Assembly: GCF_001039355.2 (NCBI RefSeq)
Contig: NW_019774514.1
Coordinates: forward strand, 262,722 to 326,721
Origin: Lingula anatina
Taxonomy: Eukaryota; Brachiopoda; Lingulata; Lingulida; Lingulidae
Length of the DNA stretch: 64,000 bases
Reading direction: 5' to 3'
The notes under the pieces were generated by a model. It was not told the origin of the DNA. It worked only from the letters and a program-made list of their open reading frames with translations, and did no database searches. The stretch's first letter is position 1; the number at the start of each line of letters is the position of its first letter. This document shows positions 10,613 to 22,379 of this stretch, one piece after another. A program made the translations under genes and the position numbers.

Positions 10613-12737
10613 ATGTAAGTACATTATATCATCCTGGCATCATATGATTTGTCAAGACGTTGGCATGATTGCATATGGCAATCGCGTTTGAAAAAGATTG
10701 TTGAAAATATTATGAAATGAAAACTGATATTTTTCTAGATTCCGGTATGCGGTACATTTATATTAAACTCATATACCGATGAAGTGAAAATAAAGTTTGT
10801 AAAAAAAAGTTAGTATGGACATTTTTCTTGTACCAAACTTTTGAGAATATCAGTATATTCAATGTCCAATCCTGACATGTTCCAGTCAAATTTGAATACA
10901 AGTGAGGGTGCGTCATAACGTGGCTTCTGAGAAATTTAATCATTTATTTGTTATTTTATTAATCTTTTAGTTGGAATGATGGTTTTCTTCCTTTTTTGAA
11001 AAAAAAAGCCTTATTTCTAGGTATTCCACGTGGTGAGAAAATTCCATTGACTCTAACACATATTCATCTCTAAAAACAATTATCTTTAATTCAAGAATAT
11101 GTCTTATGTCATCATGATGCCATTACAGTGTTGTAGAATAACAAAATATCAAATTTGTCAAAAAAACTTCATTCTTTTCGCCTTAATGATTGAGGACTAA
11201 GCAAACATTTGCACCATTTCTAAGATATGACTGAGAATTGTATTTTTAAAAATGGCAAATCAAAATCAGTGTGTGTGGTCAAATTCACTCTAAAACTGTT
11301 GGGCCATGCTTTTAAAAATCAGTGCATCTAATCATGCTGCTTTTTTCAAATTGAATTCCTAACGGAATGAACCTGTTTTTGAACCTGTCACATTGGTGGC
11401 TTTTATGCACTACATCTTATTCGTCCTTGACCAACACTATAGCCAACACTACCTTCAACATTGGCAGTTTTGGTCCGCTCTCTTCTTGCCAGGTTGATGA
11501 TGACACGATCACTTCTGGCGTTTCCACTTCGCGGTCTACCCGTAGATTTAACAGGTGTCACATTTCCTGCCACAGCCCTTCTCCTCAAGATTCTATTCAC
11601 AGTTTTCCTGTCCACACCCAAACGTCTGGCTATCTCGATTTGTTCCTCGCCCATATCTGCATATGCAACCGTCTGGTGTCGTATTACCATATCTGTAGGT
11701 CGCGACATGGTCTCAGTAATCGGTAGACACAGTTACTAATGTGCAAATCTCCGCGAAAACTGACAGAACATGACAAACGCACCCCTCCCACAAGCACTGT
11801 ACCAAAACTCTGTGACATGTTTCACACACCCCAGACATTCCAGTCACAACCAATGGAGAGTGACTGACTGAAAGTGTTCATAGTACACATACATGTTACT
11901 TTATGTCGTGCCATTTGGTTTAATGGTTCCTTTTTCGTGCCAAGCGTCACGTTTTAGAAATAAGAGTAAAATATCCCAAAAAGTGTACCAATCATTTTAG
12001 ACGTGTACCAATCATTTTTGGCGATAGTGTATCTACACGACCAAATGTCACGGACAAGAAAAACGAAATTTCAAGTTTTTTAAGTCGATTTTTCTCACAA
12101 AAAGTGATGTGGCAAACACAAACCCGAAACACCTGTGATATGACCAGTGACTGTTGAAAGGATTAAGTCGGGTGTGTCATGAAGAAACCACAACTAACGC
12201 ATTGCACTTTCTGTATATCCATTACGTCAAACAAAAAGCAGTTCGATAAAAGGCGGAGGGCAAGCCACGATGGTCGCTACTAGATGGCAATGGCAGTCAC
12301 TCTCAAAAGTGTATATTTTGATTAAATGACTTGTTTCGTTGTGTTATAGATATAAGCGTGAGAGGGTTAAAATAGTTCAGTTAAGGTATAACCAGTAAGC
12401 GTAAGCCCACTTAAAGCATTTCGACATTTCACTGAGCATCGCTCAAAATTTGTGATTTTTAGTTATGTGTAGTAATGTTCAGTGAGGGTGTGTTAAAAAG
12501 CTTTAAGCAAATTCACGGAGCATTTATTGGGCGATGGATGCACGTTCTGCTGTCACCTTCATGGTTAGTAAACGAGTGTCGTAAAATCGCCACATAATTA
12601 ATAAACCGGGCGCATAAACCTAAAAACCACATAAAACGACCGTAGACTGCCAAAACTAGTCCACCATAAAGCAAAAAAAAAAAATCAAAATCGGTTTAAC
12701 CATTAAAAACAAATGTTGCAAAATCACCATACCCACC

Positions 12738-12778
<41 letters not shown>

Positions 12779-15700
12779 ATAGAGCCGTACCTTGACTTTT
12801 TTGTTCAAAATGGTGCCAATTCCAAAGCGGTTGAAAGTAGCACGCAGTTTCAGTAGGCGTTCAATTTTCTCTGTAAGTCCAGTTTGAGAGTGGCTCAAAC
12901 TGCGACCATGCACTTGACTTGTAGTCATTTTTTTTTTTTTTTTGTAGCACAATAGAGGCCACAGTTTTAGCAATTTTTGTTTGAAAGTATCTTTTAAATA
13001 GCTGACAGTCGTTTCCAGAAATATATCAGATTTCAGTCATCACTAAAACAAAAGGCTAGCAATTTCAACCACAAATTAAAACTGTAAAACCGTTACAATA
13101 TTTGTCCCATAGATGCAATATTGTTGTATTATACGGTAGTTCTCAAATTATTGCTCTATCGAGAAATCCTATTTATTACTTATCCTCGACCACAAAGGCT
13201 GATTTATCTCCATTCGTGTGTTAGAATGTCTCGTCACACTATGCTTTCATGACGTTCTCGTAGCAGTGACGACAAGTACGATTTAAATACATCTGATTCA
13301 ACCAGTTTTGAACACCCTTTGAGCTTAGAACCGATCTGAGTTATTTAAGTGTGAATCAGGCCCATGTCTGGTTGTCGTTAAGAATCATCCAGTTTTGACC
13401 AGTTTTGTGTTATGTAGGTCAAGGACTATCTTTGTCATGCATATAAGTAGTGGGCTAGGGGACAGTCATTGTGCAGACAAACGGACAAAAAGGACACTGC
13501 TACTTTCAAACGAACTTACACATTCACATTCTGCCAAATAATAAAAGTTGAATATTTTCAAGTTTTTGTTAAAGACGGTACTATTAAATTTGCATGTGTT
13601 ACATTTGCATTTGGAATCCAATCAGCTTCTGTTTTTTTATTGAAATCATACTCGGTGGACACTCTCACGCAGCTTCTTTACTGTGAGTGTCGTCTCTCGT
13701 TTAGCCACGTGAGTGTCCGACTTCTCGGTCAAAGAGACGCATGACCTCCAGACTAACTCCAGACGATCGATTTCTGTTGACGATCGAGCTAGGTTTGGAC
13801 TTTATTGTCTCCATTCAATGAAGGCTTAACGTTTGCTGGAGCATTGTTTAAATAGAAAAGAATCAGAAAAAAAGTGTCAAAAAACTTAAAGCAGACTCTC
13901 ATTTACAGAATTTAATTTTTTCCCCAAGAATTTGAAATAATTCCCTAAATACCTTTGACGTCACATTTTCTAAAGTATTTTTTTAAGTAGAGACGGGTAA
14001 AAGCTTATGGGTTTGTTGGTTAAAGTCACGTCAATGATATAGGTCTATATGTGAATCACATGTGCACCTGTCTGGGTCGATCCTGTCCAGATATATCGTC
14101 TGAATGCTTTCAATGGTCACGAACAATTCGGTGAGGGTTACATTGAGACGGCGCTTACGTCATGCTATTTTTGAGCACGTGATGTAACATATTTTGAGGT
14201 GCGCTCATTCCTGCAAATCTTATGTGCATGTCTCCTCTCTTCTGTGCAGCCATATTTGGACGAGGACAGCTTTAAATCATTAAGAGCCGCAGTGTAAATG
14301 CTGATGCAAGAGGAGATTTAACTTTTGTCAAAGTTTGCTTAAGTTGTGAATTTTTTTCCTGTTTTATATAATACTCTATGACGTCAGTGGCAATTGTTGC
14401 GATGAAAACGTGAGGTAAGTGATGAAATCCTCTACTTGAACGATAATGTAACACGCAAAGTAAGAATTAAGTATGGTAAAGGTAATTTAATTTTGTCTGG
14501 TTTAATTGACTAACTGAAAATTCATGTTTTACAGGGATAACAGAGGGAAATTACTAATGGTCGATCAAGAAATGAGGAGTGGATGCTCGCCGGCTAGGGA
14601 GCCTGGGGACGGTGCAGACTCGCTTATGAAAGACGAGAGAGTCCGGCTTAGAATAGACATGAAGACGGCACTATCTTACTGTGAGTTGAATATAGTCCTT
14701 ATCTAATTACTCATTTATCAGTTATGTTATTTGTATACAAAATCATTTTTGTTATATATTAACCCAATTAGTAAACGTCATTTGCATTATGTGTTTTGCC
14801 TATATAAAAGTCACAATTGCATATTTAGTAAAGCCTCAAAGCGAAAGTCATCTACAAATCAATTAGAAAAAAATCTCATTTAAGCATTATTATTATTATC
14901 ATTGTACACCAATATGTGCATGTAACTAACTTGTTGTACCTAACGATAAAACGAATATTTTCATTGTACAAGTAACTAGCAACTATTACGCGCACCTTTC
15001 AATGATGTTTTAATCATCTACCTTTATTTGAAATGTCCATTTTATAAAGTTTGCATAGACAGTAAATGATTTGCATATCATTCCTTTTTCAGAAAGATAA
15101 TGCCTAAAAATATAAAACTGATTTTATTACCAATCAAACGTCGTGACAGTATTTCACATTATAATATCAGGTATAATATCAATTCTAAAATAATTATACA
15201 ATCAATTCTGGTATAATATCAATTCTAAAATAATTATAAAATCAATTCTATTTATAGGTGTCGCTGGTGTGGTGAGCGTGGCATTTTTCTTGTGCATGGA
15301 CGACTACCGCTGGGTGTGGTATTATATGGTGATACCAGCCATTGTGCTCAACCTTCTTATCATCCTTTTGCTCGTTGTGTCCTATTTCTCCCTCGATGCT
15401 GGGCAAGAATTGTCTAAAATAATCTTCATGCTTTTGTGGCTACCAATATCCTTCGTCCTCGGCTTTTCAGCGAATCCTGCTGAATCTGGCCGAACGCTGG
15501 GATACTTCCATTCTTCGTCGCCCCTTGAGGAAGAAGACATTGCATCGACTCACGATTCTCCGGTAAACCAGCGTCTGAAACAAGTGATGTTCTTTTTGTT
15601 GGTAGCAGATATCCGCCGCGTTTCATATCCGCCACAATCTTCTCTGCGCATGGCTTGGCTGACGTCATTCGTGGGATACAACTTGGTGGTAGATGCCGCA

Positions 15701-16366
15701 AAAATGATTCATGAAACTACAGAGGCATTCCTACAGAGCTCGCCATTGTCAAACAAGAAGACGCAGTTTCAGATAACGGAGGGGATTTTAGTGTGTTTGG
15801 TTATGATCGTAGATTATCTGTTGTGCGGAACCGTGACAGACACATTCTTGCGGGCGATGCACATGGTCATTACATCAGAGATGCTAAAAGTCACCGTATT
15901 TCACACGCTAGACGCACTGTCCTTTGATATCCTTGAGGGAATGGAGAAGGATGCTTCGGGCATTGTGTGCGCAGCACTGGAGACTAGCGTAAGTTTGGCG
16001 TTGATAATATGGTACCTCACCCTGGGCCGCCCTTCCTCCCCTTGGACAATGTTAGTCATCGCTCTGGTGATATACAGCAACATGTATTTGGCTATACACA
16101 AAGCATACGCCACTGCGTGGCAGAATATTTGTCGAGAAACAGAAAAGCTTTCGGTTTTTCGACGAGCCACATTCCGGGAGACAATGGCCTACAAGGACAT
16201 TTGCGCTGTTTGCTTGGGAAGTATGAGAAATGCCCGGATCACACCGTGTAGTCACATGTTTCACGGGAAGTGTCTCCGCAGCAGTCTGCGCGAGAGAAAA
16301 AGATGTCCTATGTGCAACAAGAACTTTGACAATATTTTAAAGGGTGACTTGAAAGATGCTGCATAA
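10613..16366 (+). CDS. Multi-pass membrane RING-H2 protein, TRC8/RNF139/RNF145-like E3 ubiquitin ligase
   Basis: Proposed coding pieces are 10613-10614 (AT of the start codon), 14535-14680 and 15258-16366. The last two are firm: donor ACT|GTGAGT and acceptor TATAG join in phase through a TGT codon. The predicted protein is 418 aa. About eight or nine hydrophobic spans fill residues 45-340. A C-terminal RING-H2 lies at about 365-402 as C-x2-C-x11-C-x-H-x2-H-x2-C-x10-C-x2-C, with the ARITPC segment characteristic of the TRC8 group. Members of that group are ER ubiquitin ligases tied to sterol control and ER degradation. They are usually about 650 aa or more, so this is a shorter, diverged relative and the function is inferred. 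If exon 1 is wrong, translation could begin at Met9 (14557-14559). Intron 1 is 3.9 kb and carries transposon debris. Confidence 0.8.
11375..11708 (-). pseudogene. Tc1/mariner transposase, N-terminal fragment
   Basis: A 101-aa minus-strand frame (11403-11708) begins MSRPTD and carries a helix-turn-helix at residues 21-43 (IARRLGVDRKTVNRIL) and a GRPR motif at 57-60, both standard in the DNA-binding region of Tc1/mariner transposases. The frame stops after about 100 aa, whereas a full transposase is about 340 aa. The catalytic DDE part is absent here. The last 87 bp (11375-11461) repeat in inverted form at 10192-10278. It lies inside intron 1 of the RING gene, antisense to it. Confidence 0.8.
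12741..12777. repeat. (CA)n microsatellite
   Basis: About 18 CA units in RING-gene intron 1. Confidence 0.95.
15170..15249 (+). repeat. Two tandem 40-bp units at the 3' end of RING-gene intron 2
   Basis: The unit beginning GGTATAATATCAATTC occurs at 15170-15209 and 15210-15249 with only one or two differences. The second copy ends 8 bp before exon 3 (15258), so it supplies the sequence just upstream of the splice acceptor. Confidence 0.9.
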
Positions 16367-16621
16367 TTTAGGAAGGCGTTTACATCTGTTCGCCAGCTGG
16401 CTCAAATCTTTTGAGTCTTTGCAGTAATGACTGAAAGGTCAACATCCCTTTGATTACATGTATCCGTATAGTCATTGAATCAATTTTAGAGACACAGTCA
16501 GCAGTCGGCGACTTCCATTTCAGTCGAGTTCTATGTTTTGTTTCACAAGAGAACTTAAGCCCCAAATTGGTATAGATGTTTAGTCTAATTTGAGGCAAGA
16601 TAAAGCAGTGTAGTTCATTTC

Positions 16622-16627
16622 AATAAA
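16622..16627 (+). terminator. Poly(A) signal of the RING gene
   Basis: AATAAA lies 256 bp past the RING-gene stop codon, a normal 3' UTR length. Cleavage would be expected at about 16640-16655. Confidence 0.6.
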
Positions 16628-16655
16628 AATTGAGACTATTCCATAACAAAAAAAA

Positions 16656-18631
16656 CATAGCAGACCAATGTTTACCTTATTAGGCCTAAAGGGGACTACT
16701 ATCCATTTACATGTATCTTGAAGTAAAGTGCACCATATTTTAATCTAAAAACTACGGTCAATTTGGGGACTAAAGCTCATTCATGGAACCGGCCGCTACT
16801 GGACATCATATTGTTTGGGTAAGGTGACCGAAGTAATATATTGAAACCTGCATCTACTATATATTGGATGTTTTTGGTAGATTTTATTAATCGATTTAAT
16901 CGATTTTTTTCTGTGATCTACATAGATACCTTACACTTAGCCACAAGGTTTAGATTTTTCATTAATGTTATTTTTGTGGCTCTAATTTTTTGTTTCATCA
17001 ATGAAAATATCGTACATGTTTTTATCTTTTCTTAATATTCTGTACTCTTTTATTATTCACTATACACCGATTGCAGTAAAAGTAGCATTTTTTTAATATA
17101 TCACATTTTTGTTTTACTTGCTATTGGATATGGATTTTTGGAATAATTATATATAAAACCGTATAAATATTTTAATTTTTTAGTATAATTCCTGGGTTTT
17201 TTATTTTATTTCTCTCAACGTATATTCTGATTAATGACAAATTGGTGAATTTTTCAAACTCTATTTTATTTTTAAATCAGTTATATTTAGCATTTAGTAT
17301 GTAAGTGGAGAGCGCTAGAGAAAGTGGAATTTGAACAGTTTGGAGTTTTATAATCATTTGAAACCTTTTATGTAGAGTTGGAAAAAGTCGCTGTGGTAAA
17401 CATATACGGATGAATAATAGTTGGTAGATAATGTAGTTTTATGTCTCTGGACAATAAAAATGATGGCTCGAAACGCTTATAATTTTGGTACTTTGACAGC
17501 TTTGTTTTTGCATGCATACAGGTACACGTTTAAATTCGACATATCGTTATTCATGTATTGCATTTTCGTACCAAAAAACGGCAATTTTACAAATAGGCAA
17601 CTTGCACTTGTTGTTGTAAAAATCAAATATCAAGCCGACAAAGATGTTAAATAAATAAATGAAAAACAGTTGCTATCGGCTATATACCAGTACACTAGAG
17701 ATCTGTTGCGCTCGTTTGTAAGACTATTGTTGCGTTTCTGATTTCATCAGAGGTGACATGATTGCGTTAGCTCATCTCTCGCAATAGTACAGGCGTGTTA
17801 GAACTATCTGCAACAATGATAAAAGTTTACCAATGTCAATAATATATACATTTAAATCATCAGATCGGCTTTTTATCAGTGCTAAGATTGCTACAATGCT
17901 CAAGATGTGATATATCAATCGCTTTCCCAATTATCCATCAAATTAATGATCAATATCTCTTGCATAACAATTAAATGCTTATTTAATGCCTGCAGGTTTC
18001 TTTACATGTATATTAACTTTCCATGAATATCAAAAACGAACGATTACCCATTCATTTCATGAAAACATCGAGTATTAATTCACTTCACCAAAAGAAGCAT
18101 AAAAAGTTAATTGACGATTGGGTGAGTGGATGCGTCACTCTTGAAATGTTCAGGGAGAAAGAAACACTGATCATAGTCAATTGAAGAAGGCACCAAGGGT
18201 ATCATTTCGCTGGATTCAGGCTGAATATAAAATCTCTAATTGACGCGGCTCACGCGAATCGCTGCCGGGTATTCTTTCTAATAAAAAAGACCTAATAGGG
18301 TACTTTAAAGGGAAGCTCTAATGGCCCATAAACAACAAGAGACATTGGAAAACGCCCATCTCTTAAGGGTTAACCAAACTAAGTAGCTGAGCTCAGAAAC
18401 GTTTAGGACAATAAAATTTGATCGTGTTCGAACTTGTCTTGGTGGAGATGGCTTGGGAATTTATTCAAGTCACTGCCACTCTTTCACGCTAAATTCTAAT
18501 AAATATTTTGAAAGTAATTTTGATTTTACTGAACCTGCATTTTAGTTAACTGAGGGACCAACATAGTTCCTGAGGAGTTCAATTAACTAATGGAGAAAGC
18601 TGATACTAATTTTTTTCTTTCTTTTCTATTT

Positions 18632-18682
<51 letters not shown>

Positions 18683-21600
18683 TCTATTTATTTATGTATT
18701 TATTTATTTATCCCCACAGCAAAGCTGACACCTAAATTTAAGGAATTGTTGATTTTAATCAAAAGACCCATAATAAATATAATAACTTACTGAGATGAAA
18801 TAACGTGGCAGTGTCTTAAATAGAGATTTTTTTATATTCGAATACTGCTCAAGAAACCTGCATTATGCTGTAGTAGCTACTTCTACCAAAACCTTATTGC
18901 CTAAAAGTTATGAAAGATGCTGGTTTGCACATTTCCACTTAAGTCAAGTATCGTTCTCGTTTCTTAACAAACAGAAAAAACGTGTTATCAGACGTACTAC
19001 ATTCAGCTTATGATTTGTGGCATAAACAAATACCAAGTGAAACGACAACGCCGATTTTCGAATGAGATATGAATGTCCCACCCACTGCAAATAGATATAT
19101 ACAGATAATATATATGTATATTTATAATTTTGCAAACAGGTGAAGTCCAACAAAAGGTCTTTTGTGGAAGAGAAGAACGCGAAGAATGCGCGGAATCGCT
19201 GATAGAACGCTTAGGAGGTATTCCAAGTATTCACATACCAAATGCTGTAAATCTTTTCATCAAAAGGGCAGCCCAAGTAGCACGTCGCCGCGCCGTGACC
19301 TCGAACTGAGGACAAGACCTTACGTCGCACATCCCGCCCCAGGTACAAAGCAGACGGTTGGAGATGCTGATATAATCTTAAAAGCATAAACCAATCGATT
19401 GCGGATGGCAGATACAGGTGTTTCATAAATGCTCTCGTTTATTGCTCTGTGGGAAATGAATATGGACATTTAATGTGAGTGTATTCGTCTGTTCTATTCC
19501 TGTCTTTTCTGCTCTGGTCTACTGAAGTACTTCTACTAAAGCTTTGTTTACATAGCACTGGAAGACTGTTATTACATACCACAAAACATTTTAAGAGAAT
19601 AAGGTGTGCTTGTCTTATCAGGATAGCTTATTAGTTTAATGGCACTGTATTTTTGAATCAGTAAACAGAAATATTGGAAGTATAAAGCAAAATTGTTTAG
19701 AATAACCAGCTTTTTTTACTTCCTATGCTAATTGCAACCTTCGTGAACCACGAAAACTCGTGAAAAAACGTTGGGCCTATCATTCAATATTAAAAGAAGG
19801 TAGAAGATGGATGATAACCTGATCACAGAACCACAACCAGATTGAAGTCTTACCTTGGCAAAGTGAGCAAGTAATATTGTAATAAATAAAGCCATTATGA
19901 GCTATTCCCAATATCCCTGACTACACCACTACGAGTCGGTTCAGTGGCGAAAAACATATTAACTGCTGTGTCCTTTTCATCGCATATCAAGCTTTGACAG
20001 CAAAATGATAGATAATACGTCCACAATGAATAAATGAATGGGTTTTATGGCAAATGAAGGCATAGAGTCGAAGCGCACCAAGACTGGGGTCTATAAAAAG
20101 ATTCCCCTGACCGACAAAAAGGCGGTTATAAATCCAAATCATATTAGAGCGATCAACACCATAGGTATTTCGGTTGATTAAAGAACATTAATCATATTAC
20201 AACCGGCCCTGTGAGAAAACAAATTCATCCCAAACACATGGGCCTACCATTAATTTAAGTTTTAATTTCCTTGCTTCAATCGTTTTCTCATATCGAAAAT
20301 GGGTTTATGGGTTCTGCCGAAGAACATTTTGTGATCTGACGATAAGTTTAAATGTACGATCCTCCTTCCAGTCTGATAGTTATGGCGGATCCGGTGGGGG
20401 AGGGGGGAGGGGACGGTGGTGCCCCTTCTGCTTTTTGCTTCGGAGGTACCCCTTGCTTCCCATTCTCGATCTAAAAAAACATACCAAACAAAAAGAGATT
20501 GGACAATACAATGTTTTCATTCCCTGTGCCTCACATTGGACAGTAAGAGTATTTTCGTGTTATTTTTGAAGAAGAAAGTGAGGCAAAAGTATTCCTTATT
20601 TTATGCCCCCCCCCTCCCCCAATTTCACTTCTATTTGTGAACAGTAAGATTCGTGTTGAATGGCAGTATATACTGAAGACAATGCAGATGAAATTACACA
20701 AATGTTTTTAGTGATGCGAACATGGTGCCCTGGGTTGATGCAATGCTGATAGGGATACACTTTAAAATTGCAAAATAATGTACAACTTGTCACATTATCA
20801 CAGGTGAAAAGGTGTGAATATCTTCCCAGTTTACCTTGCCCAAAGAGGTCTGCGTTGCCCCTTTTAAGTTAAAGTATCACCCGAAGTTTATTTTCAAATG
20901 GGTGTGTTCTTCCAAAAGACATTTCGACTAAAACGAAGATTGGAACTTAAGGATCTAACAGAGCAGGATAAAGTTTGGTGTTTAAGTGGTTTTAAATTAA
21001 CAACCTTTTATCACTGATAAAATCCTTTTTTCGTACCTTTGGTGGAGCCACAGAAGTTTTTTTCTCTTCTGTTATGTTCTCAGTGTGTTGAATAACCTGT
21101 ATAAGCCCCGATAGATGGGTAGCATATCCAAGGCGTCGCTATGTGCCCTCAGAACGCCCCGAGATGCACAAAAAATGCCAAGAAAAACAGTCCGTCAGAT
21201 AAGACTTTCCGGGATTCAATCGGGTGTTTCAAGCTGGTGGTACTCAACGCATGTTCAGACGTCACCCGAGAGAGAATACCCTCCTTGTTTCCCAGGAAAT
21301 GCTTCGTTAATACTATATCATGAGTTCAACGGCCTTAGATTTGTCATGTTTCTGTCATTCATATCACATGTTAACCAGAGAAAGGTAGACCGACAGTCGC
21401 AAACGAGATTAAAAAGTGACTGTTCGGAAACTAGTTGATTTTTTTCAAATGCCAAGGTCATTTCAAGTTCCTCGGTCTAAATTTGTCCTATCCATATCTA
21501 TGATGATAATGAGGAGCATGGCCATAGATATGACTATGTATTCTTGATTTATTCAAAATGTTTTAATCTTGATATCTTCTCTTTTTATTCATTTGTTCAT

Positions 21601-21800
21601 TTTTATTTCAATATTTTTGTGTACATTGTAGACAAGCAGTCACATGAAAATACCGTATGTCACTGAAGCTAGAGAGTGGTAAAAACATGCCTCTCGTTCC
21701 TGCACTGTGTTAATTAATTCAAAATGCGCGTTTGAATAAGGTTTACAGTTATAAAAATATTTTCAATCTATACTATCTATACCTTTGTTATTGTATACGA
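16656..21800. other. Intergenic DNA
   Basis: No recognisable gene. The region is very A+T-rich to about 17.3 kb. It has a TTTA microsatellite (18629-18712), a G-rich run (20397-20412) and a C-rich run (20604-20620). One 55-codon open stretch behind a good splice acceptor (19140-19309) looks exon-like but matches nothing I know. Confidence 0.55.
18629..18712. repeat. (TTTA)n microsatellite
   Basis: About 20 tetranucleotide units with a few interruptions (a TCTA and a TGTA unit). Confidence 0.95.
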
Positions 21801-21807
21801 ATAGCAA

Positions 21808-21967
21808 AGAGCATCAACACGGAAATAATGAGAGAGACGGACGTAAGACACGTAAGTCTCGCGACTAAGCGTATAATCAAGAAAGGTTTCTAGGAATTTG
21901 AAAGAAAGTGGGACTAGACATTTCGTTAGACTAGCGAGTGCGGTGAAGCAAGGAATAATAAACGGAC
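21808..21967. repeat. Diverged dispersed repeat, copy 1
   Basis: Aligns by eye with 35515-35660 in the same orientation at roughly 65-70% identity over about 110 bp. Shared words include ATAATCAAG/AAAATCAAG and GCGAGTGCGG/TCGAGTGCGG. Family unknown. Confidence 0.55.
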
Positions 21968-22379
21968 AGTATTTATCCAGTACCAATTCACCATATTATG
22001 TATTTCTTGCCAAGACTGCATTCGAAGCGCATAGACCCTTGTGACTGAAAAGTTACATGTACCTCCTCTCACGCGTATTGTTCCAGACTTTCTCGTCCCG
22101 TAGGACGTCACGACGTGACGGTACCTATAGCTTCGTTTTACCTGTAATGCATTCCATTTAAGCCAGTTTCCATGCAATCAAAGCCCGATTTAATGATACA
22201 AGGATTAAAATCAGATTAAAATGTAAAATTGGACATGATCCATGGGGATGAGCTCAAGCATAAAAATTCCTCTTTCTCAGATATTTGTATCTAAGTCGCC
22301 AGTACGTCCCCATGGTTCCCTCTAATACTTTGATAAAGTAACAAGGCTGATGCCTCGCCCCTTAGGACTTTACACAATT

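Noticed and set aside
11367-11739. Plus-strand frames of 119 and 92 codons
   Set aside because: They are antisense to the minus-strand transposase fragment, which has clear helix-turn-helix and GRPR motifs.
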